This document shows positions 27,368 to 35,302 of a stretch of DNA of 64,000 bases, piece after piece (position 1 is the first letter of the stretch; the number at the start of each line of letters is the position of its first letter). The stretch spans positions 25,523 to 89,522 of the forward strand of contig NZ_JMTZ01000002.1 in the NCBI RefSeq assembly GCF_000731095.1, given 5' to 3'. The position numbers and the translations under genes are program-made. This stretch comes from Lysobacter antibioticus. GTDB taxonomy: Bacteria; Pseudomonadota; Gammaproteobacteria; Xanthomonadales; Xanthomonadaceae. The notes below the pieces were generated by a model. That model made no database searches and had not been told where the DNA came from. It saw only the letters and a program-made list of their open reading frames with translations.

Positions 27368-27643
27368 TCACTTATAACGGCGGCGCTCGGCCTTGAGCGC
27401 CTGCTCGGATACGAAGCCCGTGCCGCAGCTCCGGCAGTAGTACCCCTCGACGAATTGTTGTAACGGCGCCTCGCGCACCTGCGAGGGCAGGACGTCGTCG
27501 ACGCGAAGATCGGCCGCGTACGCCATCCGCGGGTCCTTGCCCGGCGCGGCCACCCAGGCCTGGTCGATCAACAGCAGCTTCGGCGCCAACGCGGTGGCCA
27601 AACCACACCGCGGGCAAAGCTCATCGAATGGATACGGGCTCAT
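27368..27643 (-). CDS. Zinc-ribbon-like small protein
   Basis: The 91-aa product has two Cys pairs, CPRCG near residue 10 and CRSCG near residue 71, which could bind one zinc. The middle part is a short alpha/beta stretch (LLLIDQAWVAAPG). AGGAGG precedes the ATG at 27643. Function is unknown. The DUF2834 gene upstream on the same strand is 31 nt away, so the two are probably co-transcribed. Confidence 0.7.
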   Translation of the reverse strand: MSPYPFDELCPRCGLATALAPKLLLIDQAWVAAPGKDPRMAYAADLRVDDVLPSQVREAPLQQFVEGYYCRSCGTGFVSEQALKAERRRYK

Positions 27644-27674
27644 TGCGCCTCCTGCGCCGGACCGGGTCGAACGA

Positions 27675-28001
27675 TCAGGGCCTGCCGGCATCGAGTTTCG
27701 CCTGACGCTGGTAGAGAAACAACGGCAGCCCCAGCGACACGCCGACGAGCAGGGTCGCGACGACCGACACCCATGGACGGCGCACCGCCAAGCGACACCC
27801 TTCGCTTGCGATAAACACCAACAGCACCAGCGCCGACACCAGCACGTCGATGCCGAAGAAAGCGCCGATGCGCGTGGAAAACAGTTCGGCAACCAAGCGC
27901 GGCAGGTCCGGACCGTGCTCGTTCAACCACGGCAGCAACTGCGCATACGGCAGCAGCAGACCGGGCACGCACAGCGACAGATACAGATGCCTGAGTTTCA
28001 T
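27675..28001 (-). CDS. DUF2834 family membrane protein
   Basis: The 108-aa protein has three hydrophobic helices with the DUF2834 pattern: YLSLCVPGLLLPYAQLLPWL, FFGIDVLVSALVLLVFI and WVSVVATLLVGVSLGLPLFL. It is an inner-membrane protein of unknown function. The start at 28001 opens directly with the first helix region. It is probably transcribed together with the zinc-ribbon gene. Confidence 0.8.
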   Translation of the reverse strand: MKLRHLYLSLCVPGLLLPYAQLLPWLNEHGPDLPRLVAELFSTRIGAFFGIDVLVSALVLLVFIASEGCRLAVRRPWVSVVATLLVGVSLGLPLFLYQRQAKLDAGRP

Positions 28002-28432
28002 GGATTGTCTGATCCCATCGGAGAACCGGTTTTCCACAGTACGCCGCACGGACTTTCACTGCGTCCGGTACGACACTCACGAACGCTCACTGCGAGTCGT
28101 CCGCGTCCTCTGACGACACAAAGCACACTGAACAGTGACGGGCGTTTGCAGTCCTTTGTTTCAGTGCCGACGATCCCCATAAACGCGACCGCGGTAACGT
28201 CGTCGAGCGCCTATCGGCGTAGAGTGCCGGCCGAGCTTCCGGGTTGGCCTGCATTGCCGCAGCGCCACTCGCCACCGTAGACGCGCAGAGTATCGGATGC
28301 ATGCCGGCTCGGCGGTGTACCGCCAAGGTTCGCATCCGATATCGCGGATGGGTCGCGATGTCGGATGCGCCGCCTTCGCCGGTTGCGGCTTCGATGGCAT
28401 CGTTCTGATCGGCTCAAGGAGGAGTGAGGATC
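28002..28432. other. Intergenic region upstream of the cyclodipeptide operon
   Basis: This 431-nt region lies between the DUF2834 gene (minus) and the cyclodipeptide synthase (plus). It contains CGACACAAAGCACACT at 28114-28129, the same 16 bases as at 12444-12459; in both places it is about 100 nt upstream of a small membrane-protein gene on the minus strand. No gene is supported. An AAGGAGG stretch just before 28433 serves the synthase. Confidence 0.45.
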
Positions 28433-29161
28433 ATGTCGCTGTCGATCGTCGCCGAAACGCCTGATCGCCCTCGCCTGCCTATCGTGGAGGACGTCTCCGG
28501 CCGTCTGCGCGCGCGGCCGTACACGGATGCCTGCGCCGATATCCTCGAACGCGCCGAACATGTCGTGATCGGATTGAGCCCGTTCAACGGCTATTTCAGC
28601 GCCATCGCGATCCAGCGCATGATCGCCTGGGGTTGCCGGCACTTCCGCAAGGTCGATGTGCTGCTGCCGGGCTATGAGGCGATTTATACGCTCACCGCCG
28701 CCGGCCTCGCTCCGATCGAGGCGACGCGCAAGCTCAGGCGCGAATTGCTGCGCCTGCGCAACACCAGTCTGCGCAGCTTGCAGGACCACGATGTCGAGCA
28801 TCCGCAGCAACGCATCCACAGTTGGACGCGGCTGCTCGAAAACCGCGCTTACCTGACTTTGCGGCAGCAGGTGCGGCGCACCTACCGCGACGATTTCTCG
28901 GTGCGCCAGGCCTGTCGCAACGCTGCAGTCACAGCGGTCGAAGGCGCCATGGGCCAGCGGCCGGACGAGAGGCGCCTCGCACAGGCCGTGCATTACCCGC
29001 TCGCCGAGCTGCCCTTCTTCGTCGACAGTCCGGCGATCTACGGCGTGCGCAGCTCGGTCTTCGCCTACCCGCGGCCGATCTCCCTGGTCCGCGCATTGTC
29101 GATCCCCAGCGACGCCGCGCTCGCCCGGGCCGATGGTCAAGGATTCGTCTCGTTCGAATAG
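28433..29161 (+). CDS. tRNA-dependent cyclodipeptide synthase
   Basis: The 242-aa enzyme joins two aminoacyl groups from charged tRNAs into a cyclic dipeptide. The fold is a tRNA-synthetase-like Rossmann domain. Key residues match AlbC by position: nucleophile S49 in VIGLSPFNGYFS, N52, Y188 and E192 in HYPLAE, and Y212 in VFAYPRP, with the same 3-, 4- and 20-residue spacings as AlbC S37/N40, Y178/E182 and E182/Y202. The next residue is P213, so the three diagnostic positions read N-Y-P. The amino acids used cannot be read from the sequence. A P450 follows after 16 nt and a methyltransferase after that, so the three form a biosynthetic operon. The ATG at 28433 follows an AAGGAGG stretch. Confidence 0.92.
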   Translation: MSLSIVAETPDRPRLPIVEDVSGRLRARPYTDACADILERAEHVVIGLSPFNGYFSAIAIQRMIAWGCRHFRKVDVLLPGYEAIYTLTAAGLAPIEATRKLRRELLRLRNTSLRSLQDHDVEHPQQRIHSWTRLLENRAYLTLRQQVRRTYRDDFSVRQACRNAAVTAVEGAMGQRPDERRLAQAVHYPLAELPFFVDSPAIYGVRSSVFAYPRPISLVRALSIPSDAALARADGQGFVSFE

Positions 29162-29177
29162 CGACAGGAGAGCCGCC

Positions 29178-30386
29178 ATGCCCAGCCCGCTCGATCAAGC
29201 CCAGGACGTTCTCAGCTATCCGTTCGCCATCGGCCCGCTCGGCACGCCGCCCGAGACCATCGCCTGGGCGCGCAAACACCGGCCGGTGTGCCCGATCAGC
29301 CTGCCCAGCGGTACCCGCGCCTGGATGGTGACGAACAAGGACGACATCGGCCTGGTCCTCACCGACAAGCGTTTCTCGCGCGACCTGACCTACTCGGGCG
29401 CGCCGCGTTTCGTCGGCGAGGATTTCACCGCGGTGCCCGGCGGCCTGTTCAACCTCGACCCGCCCGATCACACCAGGGTGCGACGGGTCATCGGCCATTT
29501 CTACACGCGCACCGGCGTCGAGCGGTTCCGTCCGCTGGTCGAACGGCATGCCACGCAGTTGCTCGACGCCATGGCCGGCGGCGACAACCCGGCCGATCTG
29601 ATGCAGGCCTATTCCACCCAACTGCCGCTGCACAGCAGCTGCGACATGCTGCAGGTGCCGGTGGATTTTCGCGAGCAGTACCTGGCGTATTTCCACACCC
29701 AGACCAATTATCAGGCGACGGCGGAGGAAGTCGCGCAGGCGACGGCCAAGATCCTGGATTTCTCGCGCGACATCATCGCCCTCAAGCGCAAGCACCCCGG
29801 CCACGCCGATCCGATCGGCGCCTTGATCGAAGCCCGCACGCAAGGCTTGATCGACGAAGACGAACTCGTCGGCACGGTCTGCTATCTGTTCGTCACCGGC
29901 TCGGAGCCGCTGATCCCGCCGCTGTCGACCGGCGTGCTGACCTTGCTGGAGCATCGCCCCCAGTTGCAGCAGTGCATCGACGATCCCACCCTGTGGCCCA
30001 AGGCGATCGAGGAAGTGTTGCGCTATCACCACAACGGCGTGCTGGGCCTGCCGCGCGTGGCCACCGAGGACGTGGCGCTCAAGGACACCCTGATCCGTCG
30101 CGGCGAAGCGGTATGCGCCACCATGCTCGGCGTGACCTGGGACCCGAAGTACTACAAGCACCCGGCCAAATTCGACATCCACCGCTCGACCGACGGCACC
30201 GCGACCTTCGGCGCCGGCCCGCACTTCTGCCTCGGCTCGGGGCTGGTGCGGATGTTCCTGGAAGTCGCTTATCGCATGCTGTTCGCCCGGTTCCCGAGCC
30301 TCACCCTCGCCGTTCCCGCCGGCGAGATTCCCTGGGAAAAGAACATTCTCTTCATTCGGCCGGTCAGCCTGCCGGTCGCCTGGTGA
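29178..30386 (+). CDS. Cytochrome P450 of the cyclodipeptide operon
   Basis: The 402-aa soluble bacterial P450 has the ExxR pair E279/R282 (EEVLR) and the heme-ligand motif FGAGPHFCLG with C351. The I-helix motif reads T240-G-S-E243-P244, so the usual Thr of the acid-alcohol pair is replaced by Pro. That pattern occurs in P450s with non-standard proton delivery or chemistry. By context it should oxidise or couple the cyclodipeptide. It would need ferredoxin and reductase partners; none is in this operon. CAGGAG precedes the ATG. Confidence 0.93.
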   Translation: MPSPLDQAQDVLSYPFAIGPLGTPPETIAWARKHRPVCPISLPSGTRAWMVTNKDDIGLVLTDKRFSRDLTYSGAPRFVGEDFTAVPGGLFNLDPPDHTRVRRVIGHFYTRTGVERFRPLVERHATQLLDAMAGGDNPADLMQAYSTQLPLHSSCDMLQVPVDFREQYLAYFHTQTNYQATAEEVAQATAKILDFSRDIIALKRKHPGHADPIGALIEARTQGLIDEDELVGTVCYLFVTGSEPLIPPLSTGVLTLLEHRPQLQQCIDDPTLWPKAIEEVLRYHHNGVLGLPRVATEDVALKDTLIRRGEAVCATMLGVTWDPKYYKHPAKFDIHRSTDGTATFGAGPHFCLGSGLVRMFLEVAYRMLFARFPSLTLAVPAGEIPWEKNILFIRPVSLPVAW

Positions 30387-30414
30387 CCCGCCCACCGACC
30401 TTATCGAGGTTCCC

Positions 30415-31182
30415 ATGCAAACGATGGACAGCCAGTTCGATGCGCTCGCCGATGCCTACGAGAGCAGCATCGACGAGATGCCGTTTCGCCGCCATATCGA
30501 AATGCACAGCGTGCTGCGGGTGATCGGCGACACCCGCCACTTGCGCGTGCTCGACCTGGGCTGCGGCAGCGGGCTCTACACCCGCGCCATCGCCGAGCGC
30601 GGCGCACGCCGCGTGGTCGGCTTGGACGTGTCGGCCGGGATGATCAGCCACGCCCGCGCCCACGAGCGCCTGGCCCCGCTCGGCATCCACTACCATTGGC
30701 GCGACGCCGCGCGCGATCCGGGCACCGTCGCCGACGACCTCGGCGAACGTTTCGACCTGGTCACGGCGGTGTACGTGTTGCCGTACGCCGAATCCCGCGA
30801 AGGCCTCACCGCGATCTGCCGCACGGCCTTCGAAGCCTTGTCCGGCCCGGGCGATCGTTTCGTCGCAGCGGTGCTGAACCCCGAGTTCTCCAGCGACGAG
30901 CAGTGGTACCGGCATTACGGCATGACCTTGACCGCCGCACAGGGCCGCAAGGAAGGCGCGCCGGTGCACCTGCACGCCTGGTTCGGCGAGCACACACTCG
31001 ACCTGGATGCGTTTTATTGGTCGCGCGACGCCCACGACCGCGCCTTCCGCGAGGCCGGCTTCGGCCACGTGCAATGGCACCTGCCGACCCTGTCGGAGAG
31101 CGGGCGCAGCGTCAGGGACGACGAGTTCTGGCACAACTATCTCGAGCAGCCTCATGCCTTGATCGTCGAGGCCTTTCGGTGA
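30415..31182 (+). CDS. SAM-dependent methyltransferase of the cyclodipeptide operon
   Basis: The 255-aa class I methyltransferase has the SAM-binding motif VLDLGCGSGLYTR at about 44-56, VVGLDVS as motif II and FDLVTAVYVL as motif IV. It starts 28 nt after the P450 stop, with GAGG upstream. The likely reaction is N- or O-methylation of the cyclodipeptide scaffold, before or after oxidation. Confidence 0.85.
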   Translation: MQTMDSQFDALADAYESSIDEMPFRRHIEMHSVLRVIGDTRHLRVLDLGCGSGLYTRAIAERGARRVVGLDVSAGMISHARAHERLAPLGIHYHWRDAARDPGTVADDLGERFDLVTAVYVLPYAESREGLTAICRTAFEALSGPGDRFVAAVLNPEFSSDEQWYRHYGMTLTAAQGRKEGAPVHLHAWFGEHTLDLDAFYWSRDAHDRAFREAGFGHVQWHLPTLSESGRSVRDDEFWHNYLEQPHALIVEAFR

Positions 31183-31521
31183 GCGCCTGATTGCGGACAT
31201 TCCGTAATCCCTGCGCGCCCCCTCTTCGACGTGGGCCGCCTCGCCCGGAAACCGCGACCTGGACAGCGGCGCCACCCTCGTGCCAAGGCAGCGAATCGTC
31301 GCAGACCGATACCAGGCTGGTGCGTAAACCCGCACTGAACCCGGCCGACAAGAAATGTTTCAAAGTTCTCAACCGATTCAAGCGACGGAGAAATCTTCGA
31401 CGGCTCCCTCTCTACTGCCCACTCGCGCGTGACGCGAAAGCTCTTGCGTCCCCTGAGGCCCGGCACGTTGCGCGACCGGCCCGTCGGAACGCAAGCGAAT
31501 CGGCAGCTCAGAGAAGGCGCA
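31183..31521. other. Intergenic region after the cyclodipeptide operon
   Basis: No clear terminator or gene was found between the methyltransferase and the acyltransferase. The stretch has frames on both strands with shadow composition. Positions 31340-31395 are relatively AT-rich and may hold the acyltransferase promoter. Confidence 0.35.
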
Positions 31522-32625
31522 GTGACAGAACCCAGCACTACGATGCGGCCGCGCGCCGCATTCTTTTCTTCGATCCAGGCTTTGCGCGGCATCGCCGTGG
31601 TATTGGTCGTCCTGTTCCATCTGCGCCTGATGGAAGACCTGCACGGGCAAGGCCGGCAGATCTTGCCGAGTCTGCTCGAATTCGCCTACGGCGGCGTCGA
31701 CCTGTTCTTCGTGATTTCGGGCTTCGTCATGGTCTCGGTGGCCGCGGGCAGCTACCGCTCGCCGGCCGGCGCCGGGCGCTTCCTGTTGCGCCGGGCCTGG
31801 CGCATCGTACCGCCCTATTGGTTCTACACCAGCCTGCTGGTCGCGCCGATGCTGCTGATGCCCGGCGTCCTCGACGCCTCGCACGACTACGGCAAAATCG
31901 CGACCTCGTACCTGTTGTGGCCGCAGGCCTCGCTCCCGATCCTGATGGTCGGTTGGACCCTGATCTACGAAGCGTATTTCTATCTGGCCATGGCGGTCGC
32001 CATCGCACTGCTGCCAGAGCGTTACGCCGGGACCTTCCTGGCCGGTTGGGGCATCACGGCAATGGCGGTCCACGCCGCGGCCGGCGCCAATGCGCCGCCG
32101 TGGCTGACGGTCGCGTCCAGCCCTATGGTGCTCGAATTCATCGCCGGCGCCCTGGTCGGGCTGCACTGGCGACGGCTGCCGGCGCGCTACGGCCTGCCCT
32201 GCCTGTCGCTAGGTGCGTTCGCTTTCGTTGCGAGCATGTTCGTCCTGGCCCAGGCCGGTGCCCACGAGCCCTCGCCGATGCTGCGGACTGCGATGTTCGG
32301 CTCGGCCAGCGCCGTCATCGTCCTCGGCGCGGTGGCGTGGGAGAGCGCCGGCCCGGTGCGCATTCCGCGCTGGCTGCTGATCCTCGGCAACGCCTCGTAC
32401 TCGATCTACCTCGCGCACCCGTTCGTGATCTCGTTGACGGGCCGGCTGTGGCGCAACACCGCCATCGGCCAGGTGCAGGGCCTGCACGCAGCCTCGGTGG
32501 TCGTGGCGATCCTGCTATGCCTGGCGGTCGGCATCGCTTCGTATCGCTGGCTCGAACGTCCCGTGCAGTCGATCGGCGGGTTTCTGTTCAAGCCTCGGCC
32601 GACGCCGGTCGCGCAACCGGCGTAA
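31522..32625 (+). CDS. Acyltransferase 3 family membrane protein (OafA/YrhL-like)
   Basis: The 367-aa integral membrane protein has about ten hydrophobic helices. Family landmarks are SIQALRGIAVVLVVLFH at the start, YGGVDLFFVISGFVM and late SYSIYLAHPFV. Such enzymes acylate sugars of surface polysaccharides or small molecules. The GTG at 31522 is chosen because GAGAAGG lies just upstream; ATG at 31543 is an alternative. It is 339 nt beyond the cyclodipeptide operon, so a role in that pathway is possible but unsupported. Confidence 0.85.
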   Translation: MTEPSTTMRPRAAFFSSIQALRGIAVVLVVLFHLRLMEDLHGQGRQILPSLLEFAYGGVDLFFVISGFVMVSVAAGSYRSPAGAGRFLLRRAWRIVPPYWFYTSLLVAPMLLMPGVLDASHDYGKIATSYLLWPQASLPILMVGWTLIYEAYFYLAMAVAIALLPERYAGTFLAGWGITAMAVHAAAGANAPPWLTVASSPMVLEFIAGALVGLHWRRLPARYGLPCLSLGAFAFVASMFVLAQAGAHEPSPMLRTAMFGSASAVIVLGAVAWESAGPVRIPRWLLILGNASYSIYLAHPFVISLTGRLWRNTAIGQVQGLHAASVVVAILLCLAVGIASYRWLERPVQSIGGFLFKPRPTPVAQPA

Positions 32626-32648
32626 GCCGGCGGGTCGGTCGCCGCGTC

Positions 32649-34190
32649 TCAGGCGCTCGGCCAATACGGCGCGCGCAACTCGCGCTTGAGCAGCTTGCCG
32701 GTCGGGTTGCGTGGCAGGTGATCGCGGATCTCGACCGCGGCCACCCGCTGCTGTTTGCCGACGCGCTCGTTGAGCCAGTGCTTGATCGCTTCGCCGTCGC
32801 CGGCCTCGGCGTCCTTGACGATCACCAGGGCCAACGGCGATTCGCCCCAGACCGGGCTCGGCACGCCGATGACCGCGCATTCGGCGATCGCGGCGTGCTG
32901 CATCAACACGGCCTCGATGTCGGCCGGATAGATGTTCTGGCCGCCGGAGATGATCAGGTCCTTCTTGCGGTCGAGGATGTAGAGATAACCCTCCTCGTCG
33001 AGACGGCCGATGTCGCCGGTGCGCAACCAGGTGCGTCCGGCCTCGTCGATCCAGGTGGCCTGCGCGGTGGCTTCGGGCCGTCGCCAATAACCCGCCATGG
33101 CGAAACGGCTGCGGCCGACGATTTCGCCGGCCTGGCCGGCTTCGAGCGGGCGGTCGTGCTCGTCGAGGATCAACAGGTCGACGCCGGGCAAGGGCTTACC
33201 GACCGAGGAGAGATGGCTCTCGGCATCCTCCGGGTCGAGCGCGGTGATGATGCCTTCGGTGGTGCCGTAGACCTCGATCACGTCGCAACGGCAGGTCTCG
33301 ATCAGGCCGGCCTTGGTCGCCAGCGGCAAGGACGAACCCACGCTCATGATCGCCTGCAGCGAAGAACGGTCGGTGGTCCAGAACTGCGGATGATCGAGCA
33401 GGCGCTGGTATTGCACCGGCACCATCGCGGTGTGGGTGATGCGCTCGCGGGCGATGGTGGCCAGGGTGTCGGCGACATCGAAGACATGCCGCAGCACCAC
33501 CGTGCCGCCGCTGAGCCAAGTGCCGAGCAAGGCGGCCCAGCTGATGTTCGAGTACAACCCGGTGACCAGCAGAGTGCGCGCGCCGGCGTGATAGCGCAGC
33601 GCCAGGGCCGCGTCGTAGGCCCAGGCCACGCGCGTGCCGTGGCTGTGGACGATGCCTTTCGGCTCGCCGGTGGTGCCCGAGGAATAGATGATGTTGCACA
33701 GGTCGGTCGCGGACACCGGCACCGCCGGCGGATGCGAGTCGGCGCCGCCGAGCCAGTCCGCATACGCGCGCCAACCGGCCGTGGCCGAGGCGCCCTCGCC
33801 GACCACCTCGATGCGGGCGATGCCGGGAATCGCACCGATGCGAGCGGCGTGATCGGCGGTCGCGAATACGAACACGGCCCCCGAATCGGCCAACATGCTC
33901 GCCGCGCTCTCGGCGCTGATCGCGGTGTTGAGCGGCACGGCGACGCAACCGGCCTTCATGATGCCGACGATCAATTCGGCCATCTCGATGCAGTTGGACA
34001 TCAGCAGCGCGACGCGGTCGCCGTGGCGCGAGCCGGCGCCGATCAGGGCATTGGCGATGCGGTTGGTGCTGCGGTCCAGGCTTTGCCAGTCCAGGGTCCG
34101 CTGCGGCGCGACTAGCGCGGGCGAGCGCGCGCGCCAGCGGCCGTGCAGGGCGAAGATTTCGGGCAGCAACGGTTGCGGTGCATCCAACAT
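32649..34190 (-). CDS. Acyl-CoA synthetase / AMP-dependent ligase
   Basis: The 513-aa adenylating enzyme has the motifs YSSGTTGEPKG (P-loop), YGTTEG, WLRTGDIG, the hinge ILDRKKDLIISGGQNIYP and a C-terminal PTGKLLKR with the catalytic Lys. It activates a carboxylic acid with ATP and CoA. It follows the alpha/beta hydrolase and TonB receptor on the same strand, which suggests that an imported ester is hydrolysed and then activated for breakdown. The substrate is unknown. Confidence 0.9.
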   Translation of the reverse strand: MLDAPQPLLPEIFALHGRWRARSPALVAPQRTLDWQSLDRSTNRIANALIGAGSRHGDRVALLMSNCIEMAELIVGIMKAGCVAVPLNTAISAESAASMLADSGAVFVFATADHAARIGAIPGIARIEVVGEGASATAGWRAYADWLGGADSHPPAVPVSATDLCNIIYSSGTTGEPKGIVHSHGTRVAWAYDAALALRYHAGARTLLVTGLYSNISWAALLGTWLSGGTVVLRHVFDVADTLATIARERITHTAMVPVQYQRLLDHPQFWTTDRSSLQAIMSVGSSLPLATKAGLIETCRCDVIEVYGTTEGIITALDPEDAESHLSSVGKPLPGVDLLILDEHDRPLEAGQAGEIVGRSRFAMAGYWRRPEATAQATWIDEAGRTWLRTGDIGRLDEEGYLYILDRKKDLIISGGQNIYPADIEAVLMQHAAIAECAVIGVPSPVWGESPLALVIVKDAEAGDGEAIKHWLNERVGKQQRVAAVEIRDHLPRNPTGKLLKRELRAPYWPSA

Positions 34191-34297
34191 GGAAGGGTCT
34201 CCGTGTCGCGTGAAGGCTCGGTCAGGGCGAAGGGATCGGAACGCGCCGCTGCCCGCCCAGATTGAGGGCATCGACGCGCGCAGACAGGGCCGCGGTC

Positions 34298-35185
34298 TCA
34301 ATCCGCAACGTCGAGCAGGGTTTCTATGCCGATTCGGGCATCCAGTTCGGACAAGGACGGCGCATGGCCGACATCGGGCACCTCGACCAGGCGCACCAGC
34401 GGCGACACCGCGGCCATGCGCCGGGCGGTCTTGGCCTCGAGGATGTCGGACAAGGCGCCGCGCAGCAGCAGGATCGGCCGGCCGGCGGCGAGCTTGCGGT
34501 AGAGATGCCACATCAACGGCCGCAGCAGCCACAGCTTGGTAGGGCTGACCGTGCGGATGATCTTCGGGTCGTAGTCGAGCACCAGCAGGCCGTCGTCGCG
34601 GACCCGGAACATGCGCTCGATCATCCGCGCCCAGTCCGCGCGCGTGTACTTCGGATAGGCGGCGCTGCCGATGCGTTCGATATAAGCCGCCGCGTCTTCG
34701 CGCGTCATCGGCGGCACCGGCACGCCGGCGTAGCGCGCGATCCGGTCCAGCGCCGACTTCGGCGCCTGCGGGCCGGCGTCGTTGAGTACCGCCGCCGCCA
34801 CCGCGGCCGGCTGCTTCACCGCCACGGTCATGGTCACCCACACGCCGAGCGAGGTGCCGATGAAGACCGCGCGCGGGATCGATTGCGCGGCCATCAAATC
34901 GAGAATATCCAGCGCATAGCGGTCGGCGCTGTAGCTGGACGGATCGTCGGCGTACTGCGAACGGCCGCGGCCGCGCAGGTCCACCGCCAGTACGCGCCGC
35001 CCGGCCGCGGCGAGCACCGTGGCGATCTCGTCGAAATCGGCCGAGTTGCGGGTCAACCCCGGAATGCAGATCACCGGGCAGCGCGGCTTCGCGCCGGAAT
35101 AGACCGCCGCGGGGTAATCGCGGGCGTACAGCCGCAGTCCATCGCGGCTGTGCCAATGCAATGCGTCGTAAGGTTCGGCCGACAT
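34298..35185 (-). CDS. Alpha/beta hydrolase
   Basis: The 295-aa hydrolase has the oxyanion region CIPGLTRNSADF, VDLRGRGRS, the nucleophile in IGTSLGVWV and a late DVGHAPSL with the His. No signal peptide is present. It sits between the TonB-dependent receptor and the acyl-CoA synthetase, 112 nt after one and 107 nt before the other. An intracellular esterase acting on the imported compound is plausible. Confidence 0.85.
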   Translation of the reverse strand: MSAEPYDALHWHSRDGLRLYARDYPAAVYSGAKPRCPVICIPGLTRNSADFDEIATVLAAAGRRVLAVDLRGRGRSQYADDPSSYSADRYALDILDLMAAQSIPRAVFIGTSLGVWVTMTVAVKQPAAVAAAVLNDAGPQAPKSALDRIARYAGVPVPPMTREDAAAYIERIGSAAYPKYTRADWARMIERMFRVRDDGLLVLDYDPKIIRTVSPTKLWLLRPLMWHLYRKLAAGRPILLLRGALSDILEAKTARRMAAVSPLVRLVEVPDVGHAPSLSELDARIGIETLLDVAD

Positions 35186-35302
35186 GGTGGGGAGGGAATT
35201 CCTGTGCCAACGAAAGTGTGGTCGGCCCCCGAGCATGTGCCGACCGAGGGCCGATGGAAACGCCCGCTGCGCCGTTCGCGGCGTGCGCCGGAGGACCTGC
35301 GC

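Noticed and set aside
31522..32625. Counting the acyltransferase as part of the cyclodipeptide operon
   Set aside because: A 339-nt gap separates them and the acyltransferase resembles surface-polysaccharide acylases. It was left as a neighbour only.
31191..34115. A 974-codon plus-strand frame across the acyltransferase and ligase region
   Set aside because: It is out of frame with the clear acyltransferase and antisense to the clear acyl-CoA ligase, with Arg/Asp/His-rich shadow composition.
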